NCBI GenBank assembly: GCA_900554625.1
Contig: USHP01000018.1
Span: forward strand, 1-13,831
Direction: 5' to 3'
Length of the DNA: 13,831 bases
Source: an uncultured Eubacteriales bacterium
GTDB taxonomy: Bacteria > Bacillota > Clostridia > Oscillospirales > Oscillospiraceae
Each line of letters starts with the position of its first letter. The stretch's first letter is position 1. Both the position numbers and the translations under genes were made by a program. This document shows positions 1 to 6,118 of this stretch, in pieces. Under the pieces are notes generated by a model. The model did no database searches. It was not told the origin of the DNA and was given only the letters and a program-made list of their open reading frames with translations.

Positions 1-608
1 GCCTGGAACAGCACCACCAGCGGCTGACTTCCGAGCAGCGCCGTCAGATGCGTCAATCCCTGGGAATCGGAGAGGATGACCGGGTGATGCTGAACCTGGG
101 CCGGCTGGGGGGCGAGAAAAATCTGGGAGAACTGATGGAACTGTTTGCCCAGGCCCGTCAGCACAATGACAAGCTGAAATTCCTCATCGTAGGTGACGGC
201 CCTGCCAGAGAGGATCTGCAGCGCCAGGCCCAGCGGCTGGGTGTGGCGGAATATGTGATCTTTACCGGCATGGTAGACCCTTCTCAGGTGCAGAATTACT
301 ACCAGCTGGGAGATATTTTCGTCAGTGCCTCCACCAGCGAAACCCAGGGCCTGACTTACATAGAAGCCGCCGCCAACGGCCTGCCCCTGCTGTGCCGTCA
401 GGATGACTGCCTGGCGGATGTGCTCCAGGAGGGACAGAATGGCTACGAGTATACCAGCGCGGAGGAATTTCTTCAGGCCATTGACATGGTGATGCACGAT
501 ACCCAGTGGCGGGAGGCCGCTGCCCGGCGCAGCCAGGAGATTGCCGCCGCCTTTGATAAAAAAGCCTTTGGCGAGGCCATTGAGAATATCTATGAATCGG
601 TGCTGTAA
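1..608 (+). CDS. GT4-family glycosyltransferase, C-terminal part (5' end outside window)
   Basis: The reading frame is open from position 3 to the TAA at 606-608 (201 residues), so the N-terminal acceptor domain lies upstream. What remains is the nucleotide-sugar-binding Rossmann domain of group 1 (GT4) retaining glycosyltransferases. It shows LGRLGGEKNLGEL after the interdomain linker, FLIVGDGPAREDL, the VIFTGMVDPSQV strand, and the E-x7-E signature in SETQGLTYIEAAANGLP, which contacts the sugar nucleotide. The SETQGLTYIEA form is common in Firmicute 1,2-diacylglycerol 3-glucosyltransferases and related lipid-linked enzymes, so a membrane glycolipid role is plausible. Acceptor specificity cannot be read from this half. 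A strong terminator follows 6 bp after the stop, so this gene ends its transcription unit. An internal ATG at 48 exists but the frame extends upstream of it, so it is not the true start. Confidence 0.9.
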   Translation, partial: LEQHHQRLTSEQRRQMRQSLGIGEDDRVMLNLGRLGGEKNLGELMELFAQARQHNDKLKFLIVGDGPAREDLQRQAQRLGVAEYVIFTGMVDPSQVQNYYQLGDIFVSASTSETQGLTYIEAAANGLPLLCRQDDCLADVLQEGQNGYEYTSAEEFLQAIDMVMHDTQWREAAARRSQEIAAAFDKKAFGEAIENIYESVL

Positions 609-614
609 CCTTTG

Positions 615-648
615 ACGCACCGTCCGAAACAGGACGGTGCGTTTTGTT
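615..648 (+). terminator. Intrinsic terminator after the glycosyltransferase gene
   Basis: A perfect 11-bp stem, ACGCACCGTCC (615-625) with GGACGGTGCGT (632-642), has a 6-nt loop and is followed by TTTGTT. It begins 6 bp after the glycosyltransferase stop. It ends only 8 bp before the Shine-Dalgarno of the next gene, leaving no room for a promoter between them. Confidence 0.88.
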
Positions 649-669
649 CAGAACGAAAGAGGAGAGCGT

Positions 670-1305
670 ATGAAAATTGCCAGAATATTTGCGGGGCTGT
701 TTGCCGCCGCCGGACTGGTGCTGATGCTGGGGACAGTGGGACTGTGCCTGGCAAATTTGGATGCCCCGGTGAAAGTGGACCAGATTCCCGAAGGCGCTGT
801 GCAGCGCAGTCAGGAGCTGATGGACGCCGTTTCCGCTGGGGATTACCAAGCGGTATCTGCACAAATTTATGGCCAGCCGGATCTGGGATTCTCCGGGAGC
901 CTGGAGGATAGCGTGAGTGACCGGTTCTGGCAGGCGTACCTGGACAGCCTTTCTTATGAGTTTCTGGGTGACTGCTATGTTACGGATGCGGGTTTTGCCC
1001 GGCAGGTTCGCCTTACTGCTCTGGACTTGCCGGCAATGGTGCAGGATATGCAGCAGCGGTGCCATGACCTGCTCCAGCAGCGGGTAGAGGCGGCTACGGA
1101 GATGGAAGAACTGTATGACGAAGGAAATAACTTCCGTCAGGATCTGATTGACCAGGTAATGGACCAGGCGGTGGAAGAAGCATTGCAGCAGGAACACAAG
1201 ACGGTTTCTTATGATGTGGTACTGGATTTGGTGCTGCGGGACGGTCAGTGGTGGGCCGTTCCCAACCAGGCGCTGCTGGTTGCTTTGTCCGGCGGCATTG
1301 GCTAA
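670..1305 (+). CDS. Membrane-anchored protein of unknown function
   Basis: The protein has 211 residues. I chose the ATG at 670 because AAAGAGGAG ends 5 nt upstream; an in-frame ATG at 637 lies inside the terminator hairpin and has no ribosome site. Residues 5-28 form one hydrophobic segment after MKIAR, either an uncleaved signal anchor or a signal peptide, so the rest should lie outside the cytoplasm. The middle (about 120-175) is rich in Glu and Gln and probably helical. The shape MDAVSAGDYQAVSAQIYG near the start and VVLDLVLRDGQWWAVPNQALL at the end resembles small secreted NTF2-like folds, but I do not recognise a named family. It is followed 12 bp later by the phosphodiester-glycosidase gene, with SD GGAGGGG in the gap, so the two are probably co-transcribed. 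Function is unknown; a role with its envelope neighbours is inference only. Confidence 0.82.
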   Translation: MKIARIFAGLFAAAGLVLMLGTVGLCLANLDAPVKVDQIPEGAVQRSQELMDAVSAGDYQAVSAQIYGQPDLGFSGSLEDSVSDRFWQAYLDSLSYEFLGDCYVTDAGFARQVRLTALDLPAMVQDMQQRCHDLLQQRVEAATEMEELYDEGNNFRQDLIDQVMDQAVEEALQQEHKTVSYDVVLDLVLRDGQWWAVPNQALLVALSGGIG

Positions 1306-1317
1306 GGAGGGGAAACA

Positions 1318-2565
1318 ATGGCGTATCAACCGAAATTTGCGAAAACCCCGGGAAAAACACCCCTTCCTCCCGTCCGGCAGGAAAAGCCGAAAAAGAAGCG
1401 CAGCAAGGCGCAATGGGCTGCTTTGATTTTGCTGACGATTCTCATTGTTCCTGCATCCACAATGGCGACTGCAGAGCTTCTGGGGAGAATGTATCAGAAT
1501 TTGGGAAGACCCAAACTCTCTGAGCCATCCCGCACCGCCGGCATGGCCATTGGCCAGCAGGTCAATACTTACCTGACCGGCCAGATTTCCGCCGCCAGAG
1601 AATCCTTGCTTTCTTCAGACAAGCCGGTGATCGAAGTTGAGCCGGTGCGCAAGCGCTACTGGATTGAAGCGGATGCCCAGGTAGCTCCGGAGCCGAATCC
1701 GGAGTGCTACGGGGAAACCACAGACCCGGGAGTGCTCAAACAGGTGCTGGAGGACGCAGCCTGGCTGCTGGAAGATCAGAAGCTGTATTTTACCCCGGAA
1801 GTGGAGCTGTTTCAGGACAGTGTGGTCCGTTATTATCTGGATGACAGTATTTTTGCCATCACTTGGAAGGAAGTCCATGACGGTTCGGTCTATACCTTCT
1901 CTGAAATTAAGGTTTCCGACCCCTCCCAGTTCCGCCGCCATCTGGCGGGAGGCGAGTATGGCTCGGAAATGCAGTATCTGACCACAGAAATGGCAGCCAG
2001 CGTCAATGCAGTGGTGGCCTCTGCCGGTGACTTCTATCGGTTCCGGGATTTCGGTGCCGTGGTCTATCAGGGGGTTGCCCGGCGGGTGGAGGGTACCTAC
2101 GCCGAAACCTGCTATATTGACACCAACGGCGACATGCACTTTACCTACGCCGGAGAGGTGCTGACGGTGGAGGATGTGCAGAAGTTCGTGGACGAAAACA
2201 GCATTTCCTTCAGTCTGGCCTTTGGCCCGGTGCTGGTGGATAACTACGAAGTAAAGAACCCCACCTGGTACGGCGTGGGTGAGATTAACGAAGGCTATGC
2301 CCGGTCCGCTCTGTGCCAGATGGGGCCGCTGCACTACATCGTGGCCACCGCTAACACGGAAGGCCCCTATCAGGAGATTCCCACGGTGCAGATGTTCACC
2401 AAGAATATTGCGGCCACCGGCTGCAAAATGGCCTACTGCCTGGATGGCGGTCAGACGGCTACCATCGTCATGAACGACCAGCTGATTAACCGCCCGGTTT
2501 ACGGTCAGCAGCGGAAAATCAGCGATATCATCTATTTTGCCACGGCTGTGCCGGAGGGAGGTTAA
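1318..2565 (+). CDS. Membrane-anchored NAGPA-type phosphodiester glycosidase domain protein
   Basis: The protein has 415 residues, with SD GGAGGGG 6 nt before the ATG. A basic, proline-rich cytoplasmic tail (1-31, KPKKKRSK) precedes one transmembrane helix (about 32-54). A linker follows, then from about 195 to 408 a region matching the NAGPA/DUF2233 fold (N-acetylglucosamine-1-phosphodiester alpha-N-acetylglucosaminidase-like). Its landmarks in order are AVVASAGDFY (231-240), the family's N/S-G-D/Y-F motif; SLAFGPVLV (299-307); GYARSALCQ (326-334), equivalent to the usual RTAIG; and CLDGGQTATIV (374-384), equivalent to LNLDGGGSSTM. NRPVYGQQRKISDIIYF closes the domain. Family members act on sugar phosphodiester bonds in exopolysaccharides and wall polymers. 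The LDGG motif is kept but the following GSS is replaced by QTA, so activity is not assured. The stop is 4 bp before the next ATG. The domain call is from motif memory, not a search. Confidence 0.8.
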   Translation: MAYQPKFAKTPGKTPLPPVRQEKPKKKRSKAQWAALILLTILIVPASTMATAELLGRMYQNLGRPKLSEPSRTAGMAIGQQVNTYLTGQISAARESLLSSDKPVIEVEPVRKRYWIEADAQVAPEPNPECYGETTDPGVLKQVLEDAAWLLEDQKLYFTPEVELFQDSVVRYYLDDSIFAITWKEVHDGSVYTFSEIKVSDPSQFRRHLAGGEYGSEMQYLTTEMAASVNAVVASAGDFYRFRDFGAVVYQGVARRVEGTYAETCYIDTNGDMHFTYAGEVLTVEDVQKFVDENSISFSLAFGPVLVDNYEVKNPTWYGVGEINEGYARSALCQMGPLHYIVATANTEGPYQEIPTVQMFTKNIAATGCKMAYCLDGGQTATIVMNDQLINRPVYGQQRKISDIIYFATAVPEGG

Positions 2566-2569
2566 GACC

Positions 2570-3565
2570 ATGGAACGGATTGCCTATATTTCCGGAGAAA
2601 CCGTTATCTATTGGAACTCCATTGTCCTGACTCTGGCCACTATGGTTGCCATCTGCTTCTTCCTGGCCTTTTATCTTGGGAAAACCGGAAATGCGGCTGC
2701 AGGTTTTGCAGTGGTGCCGGTGAGCCTTGCTTTGAGCCTGGTGTTTGCCCGGTTCGTCCACTGGTATTGCCGCACCGATAGCTATGCCAGCTTCCAGGCT
2801 GCCATGACCGACTATACCTCCGGCGGCTATGCCTTGCTGGGTGTGTTTGCCGGGTGCCTTCTGGCAGCGGGAATTGTACGGATTCTTTTTCTGAACCGAA
2901 ACCTGCCCCAGATACTCGACTGCATGTGCCTTGCGGGCTGCGCGGGCATCAGCGTTGGAAGGCTGGCTTCCTTTTTCAACAGTTCCGACCGGGGGCAGAT
3001 TGTGCAGTCTATACAGTCCCTGCCCTGGGTTTATCCTGTGACCAATGCGGTGTCCGGGGCTACGGAGTACCGCCTGGCGACCTTCGTCATTCAGGCAATG
3101 GTGGCGGCTGTGCTGTTCATTTGCCTGACGGCTTTCGATTTGGCAAGCCATCGCCGGGGCAGAGGGAAAGATGGGGATACCTGCCTGCTGTTCCTGCTGT
3201 GCTACGGCGCTTCCCAGGTGGTGCTGGACAGCACCCGGTATGATTCTTTGTTTTTCCGCAGCAACGGCTTTGTCAGCATCGTCCAGGTGCTGGGGGCGGT
3301 TGTCATGGTGTTTGCCGTGGTGATGTTCTCGGTGCGCTTGGTCAAGTATCGGGGGTTCCGGCTGTGGTATGTTCCCATTTGGCTGGCCATTGCGGCGGCC
3401 ATTGGTGGGGCGGGATACATGGAATATTACGTCCAGCGCCGGGGAAACGAGGCGGTGTTTGCATACAGCGTTATGAGCGGATGCTTGCTCGGGATCATTG
3501 CGCTGACCTTGCTGATCCGGGGAATTGGTACCGCTTCCTGGAGACGCAGCCGCGCTCTTTTGTGA
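2570..3565 (+). CDS. Polytopic membrane protein, degenerate Lgt-like (prolipoprotein diacylglyceryl transferase-like)
   Basis: The protein has 331 residues and starts at the ATG at 2570, 8 nt after GGAGGG; the upstream in-frame start at 2537 lies inside the preceding gene. Roughly eight hydrophobic segments are visible. The order of features follows Lgt: an N-terminal WNSIVLTLATMVAICFF segment, SGGYALLGVFAG (84-95) in the place of Lgt GGMSFHGGLIG, then ISVGRLASFFNSSDRGQ (127-143) in the place of the Lgt signature GRLGNFINGE, and LCYGASQVVLDSTRYDSLFF (210-229) matching GYGAFRIIVEFFR. Relative to E. coli Lgt, the essential HGG histidine (H103) appears to be Leu, the Asn of GRLGN is Ser, and HPSQLYE is unrecognisable. 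The Arg of GRL and an Arg in DSTRYD remain. It is therefore probably not a normal lipoprotein lipidation enzyme. Extra helices (about 265-318) follow the Lgt core. It is the last gene before a strong terminator. Confidence 0.7.
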   Translation: MERIAYISGETVIYWNSIVLTLATMVAICFFLAFYLGKTGNAAAGFAVVPVSLALSLVFARFVHWYCRTDSYASFQAAMTDYTSGGYALLGVFAGCLLAAGIVRILFLNRNLPQILDCMCLAGCAGISVGRLASFFNSSDRGQIVQSIQSLPWVYPVTNAVSGATEYRLATFVIQAMVAAVLFICLTAFDLASHRRGRGKDGDTCLLFLLCYGASQVVLDSTRYDSLFFRSNGFVSIVQVLGAVVMVFAVVMFSVRLVKYRGFRLWYVPIWLAIAAAIGGAGYMEYYVQRRGNEAVFAYSVMSGCLLGIIALTLLIRGIGTASWRRSRALL

Positions 3566-3572
3566 ATCGTGC

Positions 3573-3606
3573 AAACGGCACAGCCAACAGGCTGTGCCGT
3601 TTTTGC
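3573..3606 (+). terminator. Intrinsic terminator after the Lgt-like gene
   Basis: AAACGGCACAGCC (3573-3585) pairs perfectly with GGCTGTGCCGTTT (3590-3602) over a 4-nt AACA loop. The T-run spans 3600-3604. It starts 7 bp after the TGA and separates the envelope cluster from the transketolase promoter. Confidence 0.92.
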
Positions 3607-3617
3607 TGGGGGCACCA

Positions 3618-3647
3618 TTGACAAATCCGGCCAAACCCATGTATAAT
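3618..3647 (+). promoter_or_regulatory. Sigma-A-type promoter for the transketolase genes
   Basis: A TTGACA -35 box (3618-3623) and TATAAT -10 box (3642-3647) are separated by 18 bp; both hexamers match consensus exactly. Transcription should begin near 3654, giving a leader of about 50 nt. A short hairpin lies at 3662-3678 (GGGGTAA with TTATCCC, one G-U pair) and SD AAGGAGG at 3691-3697. No known riboswitch is recognisable in it. Confidence 0.9.
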
Positions 3648-3702
3648 GTGGTAGAAAAAGCGGGGTAATACTTATCCCACGTATCATATGAAGGAGGATT
3701 CT

Positions 3703-4545
3703 ATGACTTTACAGGAAAAGAAGCAGCTGCAAATCACTGCCTGCAAGGTTCGGATGGGCGTCATTGAGGCAACCCATGGTGCCAAGGCGGGACATCCCGG
3801 CGGCAGTCTGTCTGCTGCGGACATGTTTACTTATCTGTACTTCAAGGAAATGAATGTCGACCCCGCCAACCCCAAGTGGGCGGACCGGGACCGGTTTGTA
3901 CTGTCCAAGGGCCACACCGCTCCGGGACTGTATGCGGCACTGGCCAACCGGGGGTTCTTCTCGGTGGAGGATCTGCCCACCCTGCGGCATATTGATTCCT
4001 ACCTTCAGGGCCATCCCAACATGAACACCGTCCCCGGTGTGGACATGTCCACCGGCTCTCTGGGCCAGGGCATTTCCTGCGCCGTGGGCATGGCTCTGGG
4101 CGGCAAGCACCAGGGAAAGAATTTCCGGGTCTACACCCTGCTGGGTGACGGCGAAATTCAGGAAGGCCAGGTCTGGGAAGCTTGCATGGCAGCCAGCCAC
4201 TACAAGCTGGACAACCTGTGCGTTATCATCGACAACAACGGTCTGCAGATCGACGGCGACGTGGCTAAGGTCATGAGCCCGTACCCCATCGACGAGAAGC
4301 TGAAGGCCTTCGGCTTCCATGTGGAAGTGATTGACGGTCACGACTTTGACCAGATCGAGCATGCCATGAACACAGCCCGAACCATCAAGGGTCAGCCCAG
4401 CGCCATTGTGATGAAGACCACCAAGGGCAAGGATGTTTCCTTTATGGAAAACAACGCCGGCTGGCACGGAAAGGCCCCCAACGATGCCGAGTACGAAGTG
4501 GCAATGACAGAACTGAAGGCCATTCTGGCCGGACTGGAGGGCTGA
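3703..4545 (+). CDS. Transketolase, N-terminal subunit
   Basis: The protein has 280 residues. The ATG at 3703 is preferred because AAGGAGG lies 5 nt upstream; the in-frame ATG at 3688 overlaps that site. It is the thiamine-diphosphate pyrophosphate-binding half of a split transketolase. HGAKAGHPGGSLSAADM (25-41) is the N-terminal substrate and cofactor loop. FVLSKGHTAPGLYAAL (65-80), DMSTGSLGQGISCAVGMA (114-131) and the ThDP motif LLGDGEIQEGQVWEA with IIDNNG (146-180) follow. The enzyme moves two-carbon ketol units between sugar phosphates in the non-oxidative pentose phosphate pathway. Length is normal for the split form common in Clostridia, other anaerobes and archaea. The partner subunit follows 3 bp after the stop, so both should be made together. 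Confidence 0.97.
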   Translation: MTLQEKKQLQITACKVRMGVIEATHGAKAGHPGGSLSAADMFTYLYFKEMNVDPANPKWADRDRFVLSKGHTAPGLYAALANRGFFSVEDLPTLRHIDSYLQGHPNMNTVPGVDMSTGSLGQGISCAVGMALGGKHQGKNFRVYTLLGDGEIQEGQVWEACMAASHYKLDNLCVIIDNNGLQIDGDVAKVMSPYPIDEKLKAFGFHVEVIDGHDFDQIEHAMNTARTIKGQPSAIVMKTTKGKDVSFMENNAGWHGKAPNDAEYEVAMTELKAILAGLEG

Positions 4546-4548
4546 GAG

Positions 4549-5490
4549 ATGGCAGAAATGAAGAAAATCGCAACCCGTGACAGCTACGGCAAGGCCTTGG
4601 CAGAGCTGGGTGCAGAATTTGAAAACCTGGTGGTTCTGGATGCGGACCTAGCAGGCGCTACCAAAACCGGCGTATTCCAGAAGGCATTCCCGGAGCGGCA
4701 CTTTGATTGCGGTATTGCCGAGAGCAATATGATCTGCGTGGCAGCGGGCCTGTCCACCACCGGACTGGTGCCCTTTGCTTCCAGCTTTGCCATGTTCGCT
4801 GCAGGCCGTGCCTTTGAGCAGGTGCGCAACTCCATCGGCTATCCCCACCTGAATGTGAAGATCGGTGCCACCCACGGCGGCATCTCCGTAGGCGAGGACG
4901 GCGCCAGCCACCAGTGCTGCGAAGACTTTGCCCTGATGCGCTCCATTCCCGGCATGGTGGTCATGAGCCCCGCCGACGACGTGGAGGCCCGGGCCATGGT
5001 GCGGGCAGCTTATGAGCACGAGGGTCCTGTGTACATGCGCTTCGGCCGTGCGGCAGTGCCGGTGATCCATGAAGAGGGCACTCCCTTCACCATCGGCAAG
5101 GGTGAAGTGCTCCGGGATGGCAGCGATGTGGCCATCATTGCCAATGGTCTGATGGTATACGAAGCCATCCAGGCAGCAGAAACCCTGGCCCAGGAAGGCA
5201 TCAGTGCCATGGTCATCAACATGGCCACCATCAAGCCTCTGGACGAAGAGCTGGTGCTGGAAGCCGCCAAGAAGTGCGGCAAGGTCATCACCTGCGAAGA
5301 GCACTCCATCATTGGTGGCCTGGGCGAGGCGGTAGCAGCGCTGCTCAGCGAGAAGCTGCCCACTCCGGTGCGCAGAATCGGCGTCAACGACGAGTTCGGT
5401 CACTCCGGCCCGGCTGGTGCATTGCTGAAGCAGTTCGGCCTGAGCGCAGAGCACATCGTGGAAGTTGCCAAGGATTTTGCTGGCAAGTAA
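4549..5490 (+). CDS. Transketolase, C-terminal subunit
   Basis: The protein has 313 residues and starts 3 bp after the N-terminal subunit stop, with GGAGGGCTGAGAG upstream as ribosome site. It carries the pyrimidine-binding and C-terminal domains. FDCGIAESNMICVAAGLS (about 49-66) holds the glutamate that activates the thiamine aminopyrimidine ring. FASSFAMFAAGRAFEQVRNS and KIGATHGGISVGEDGASHQ follow, and then the transketolase_C domain (VAIIANGLMVYEAI, INMATIKPLDEE, HSIIGGLGEAVA). This subunit completes the active site with the upstream subunit in a heterotetramer. The pathway role is the non-oxidative pentose phosphate pathway, and so ribose-5-phosphate supply. A DXS (1-deoxyxylulose-5-phosphate synthase) identity is ruled out by the split organisation and the transketolase-type N-terminal half. 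Confidence 0.97.
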   Translation: MAEMKKIATRDSYGKALAELGAEFENLVVLDADLAGATKTGVFQKAFPERHFDCGIAESNMICVAAGLSTTGLVPFASSFAMFAAGRAFEQVRNSIGYPHLNVKIGATHGGISVGEDGASHQCCEDFALMRSIPGMVVMSPADDVEARAMVRAAYEHEGPVYMRFGRAAVPVIHEEGTPFTIGKGEVLRDGSDVAIIANGLMVYEAIQAAETLAQEGISAMVINMATIKPLDEELVLEAAKKCGKVITCEEHSIIGGLGEAVAALLSEKLPTPVRRIGVNDEFGHSGPAGALLKQFGLSAEHIVEVAKDFAGK

Positions 5491-5505
5491 GAGAAGAAAA
5501 TACAA

Positions 5506-5546
5506 AACCGGGACTGCCTTTCTGCAGCCCCGGTTCCCTTTTTGCC
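5506..5546 (+). terminator. Intrinsic terminator after the transketolase genes
   Basis: AACCGGG (5506-5512) pairs with CCCGGTT (5529-5535), and the inner CTGC (5514-5517) with GCAG (5524-5527). There is one A-C mismatch between the two helices and a 6-nt loop. The tail CCCTTTTTGCCC carries the T-run. It begins 15 bp after the stop. Confidence 0.87.
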
Positions 5547-5570
5547 CTTGGGGAAACGGGCGGATTTCAC

Positions 5571-5599
5571 TTGACAAACGAAGAAAAGACGAGTATTCT
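5571..5599 (+). promoter_or_regulatory. Sigma-A-type promoter of the cobalamin operon
   Basis: TTGACA (5571-5576) and TATTCT (5594-5599) are separated by 17 bp. The predicted start near 5606 falls about 10 nt before the first helix of the cobalamin riboswitch, the expected arrangement for a riboswitch leader. Confidence 0.87.
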
Positions 5600-5614
5600 A
5601 TGACTAAGTGAATA

Positions 5615-5795
5615 CCCATTCAAGTGCCGCCGGATTTCGATGGGCGGAGAATAGGGAATCCGGTGGGAATCCGGAACGGTGCCGCCACTGTATGCGTGGA
5701 GGTCCGGCATAGGACGAGAGTCGGCCATTGGGTGATTTCCCGAGAAGGCTGTGCCGGGCTGGGGATGCGTAAGTCAGGAGACCTGCTTGAATGTG
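5615..5795 (+). promoter_or_regulatory. Cobalamin riboswitch aptamer
   Basis: P1 is visible as CATTCAAG (5617-5624) pairing with CTTGAATG (5786-5793). Inside are the conserved core GGGAATCCGGTGGGAATCC (5654-5672), GCCGCCACTGT (5681-5691) and the B12 box AGTCAGGAGACCTGC (5772-5786). These are the hallmark blocks of the cobalamin riboswitch family. Order and spacing are standard and the aptamer looks complete. It sits at the very start of the transcript of the corrin-ring operon and should reduce expression when cobalamin binds. A terminator-type hairpin 54 nt downstream suggests control of transcription rather than translation. The sequence GCAGGT (5828-5833) could pair with ACCTGC of the B12 box (5781-5786), a plausible ligand-free alternative fold. 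That pairing is seen by eye; its role is inference. Confidence 0.95.
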
Positions 5796-5848
5796 AAAGG
5801 TCTGTCTGTCCTCGCGTCCAGGGATGGGCAGGTGTGTTTTGCTTACGG

Positions 5849-5895
5849 AAAAACGGCCGGAGCAGCCCGAGACAGGGTTTGCTCCGACCGTTTTT
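5849..5895 (+). terminator. Riboswitch expression-platform terminator
   Basis: AAAAACGG (5849-5856) pairs with CCGTTTTT (5888-5895), and CGGAGCA (5858-5864) with TGCTCCG (5880-5886), with one C-A mismatch between the helices. An extra CCC/GGG helix (5866-5868 with 5875-5877) closes the top. The T-run is also the 3' arm, so the hairpin reads as a terminator on both strands. A separate 10-bp hairpin with three G-U pairs (5802-5811 with 5822-5831) lies between the aptamer and this terminator. This is the likely off-switch structure. Confidence 0.82.
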
Positions 5896-6118
5896 GTGGT
5901 CGTAACCCCCTTGCGGCCAGCATCCGGCATGGTAGATTGCCCAACGGCCATGCCCTCCACCCGGGACAGGTGGTATCCGCTCCGGACTGCGGCGGCTCTC
6001 CGGAGGCGTAACAACCGGATGCCGGTGAGAATATGCTCCGGCATCCGGGATTCCTTCTGCTTTTTTGGGGTATGTCAAAAGCGGAAGGAACCAGACAAAC
6101 TTACAACGGAGGACAAAG
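5896..6118 (+). promoter_or_regulatory. Distal structured leader with possible second attenuator
   Basis: This stretch separates the riboswitch terminator from cbiK and holds no credible gene. It contains four hairpins: GGCATGG/CCATGCC (5926-5932 with 5948-5954), CCACC/GGTGG (5957-5961 with 5969-5973), CTCCGGA/TCCGGAG (5980-5986 with 5999-6005) and a perfect 11-bp stem CCGGATGCCGG/CCGGCATCCGG (6015-6025 with 6038-6048). A six-T run (6061-6066) follows the last stem after a 12-nt pyrimidine-rich spacer, so termination there is possible but not textbook. GCATCCGG occurs twice (5920-5927 and 6041-6048), and either copy can pair with CCGGATGC (6015-6022), giving mutually exclusive folds. The cbiK ribosome site GGAGGA is at 6108-6113. 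I recognise no known RNA family here. Confidence 0.55.

Noticed and set aside
553..600. Possible promoter TTGATA with an AT-rich stretch upstream of the gene at 670
   Set aside because: No acceptable -10 box lies at 16-18 bp spacing, and the following terminator would stop transcripts starting there.
322..1413. 363-codon minus-strand frame across the glycosyltransferase end, terminator and following gene
   Set aside because: It crosses a clear terminator hairpin and two plus-strand genes and has no domain features.
2528..3640. 370-codon minus-strand frame opposite the Lgt-like gene
   Set aside because: It is a His/Gln/Pro-rich shadow of a membrane-protein gene, with no supporting ribosome site or family motif.
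5896..6060. A second, tandem cobalamin riboswitch
   Set aside because: Neither a B12 box nor the conserved aptamer core is present after 5795, so this segment is reported only as unexplained structure.
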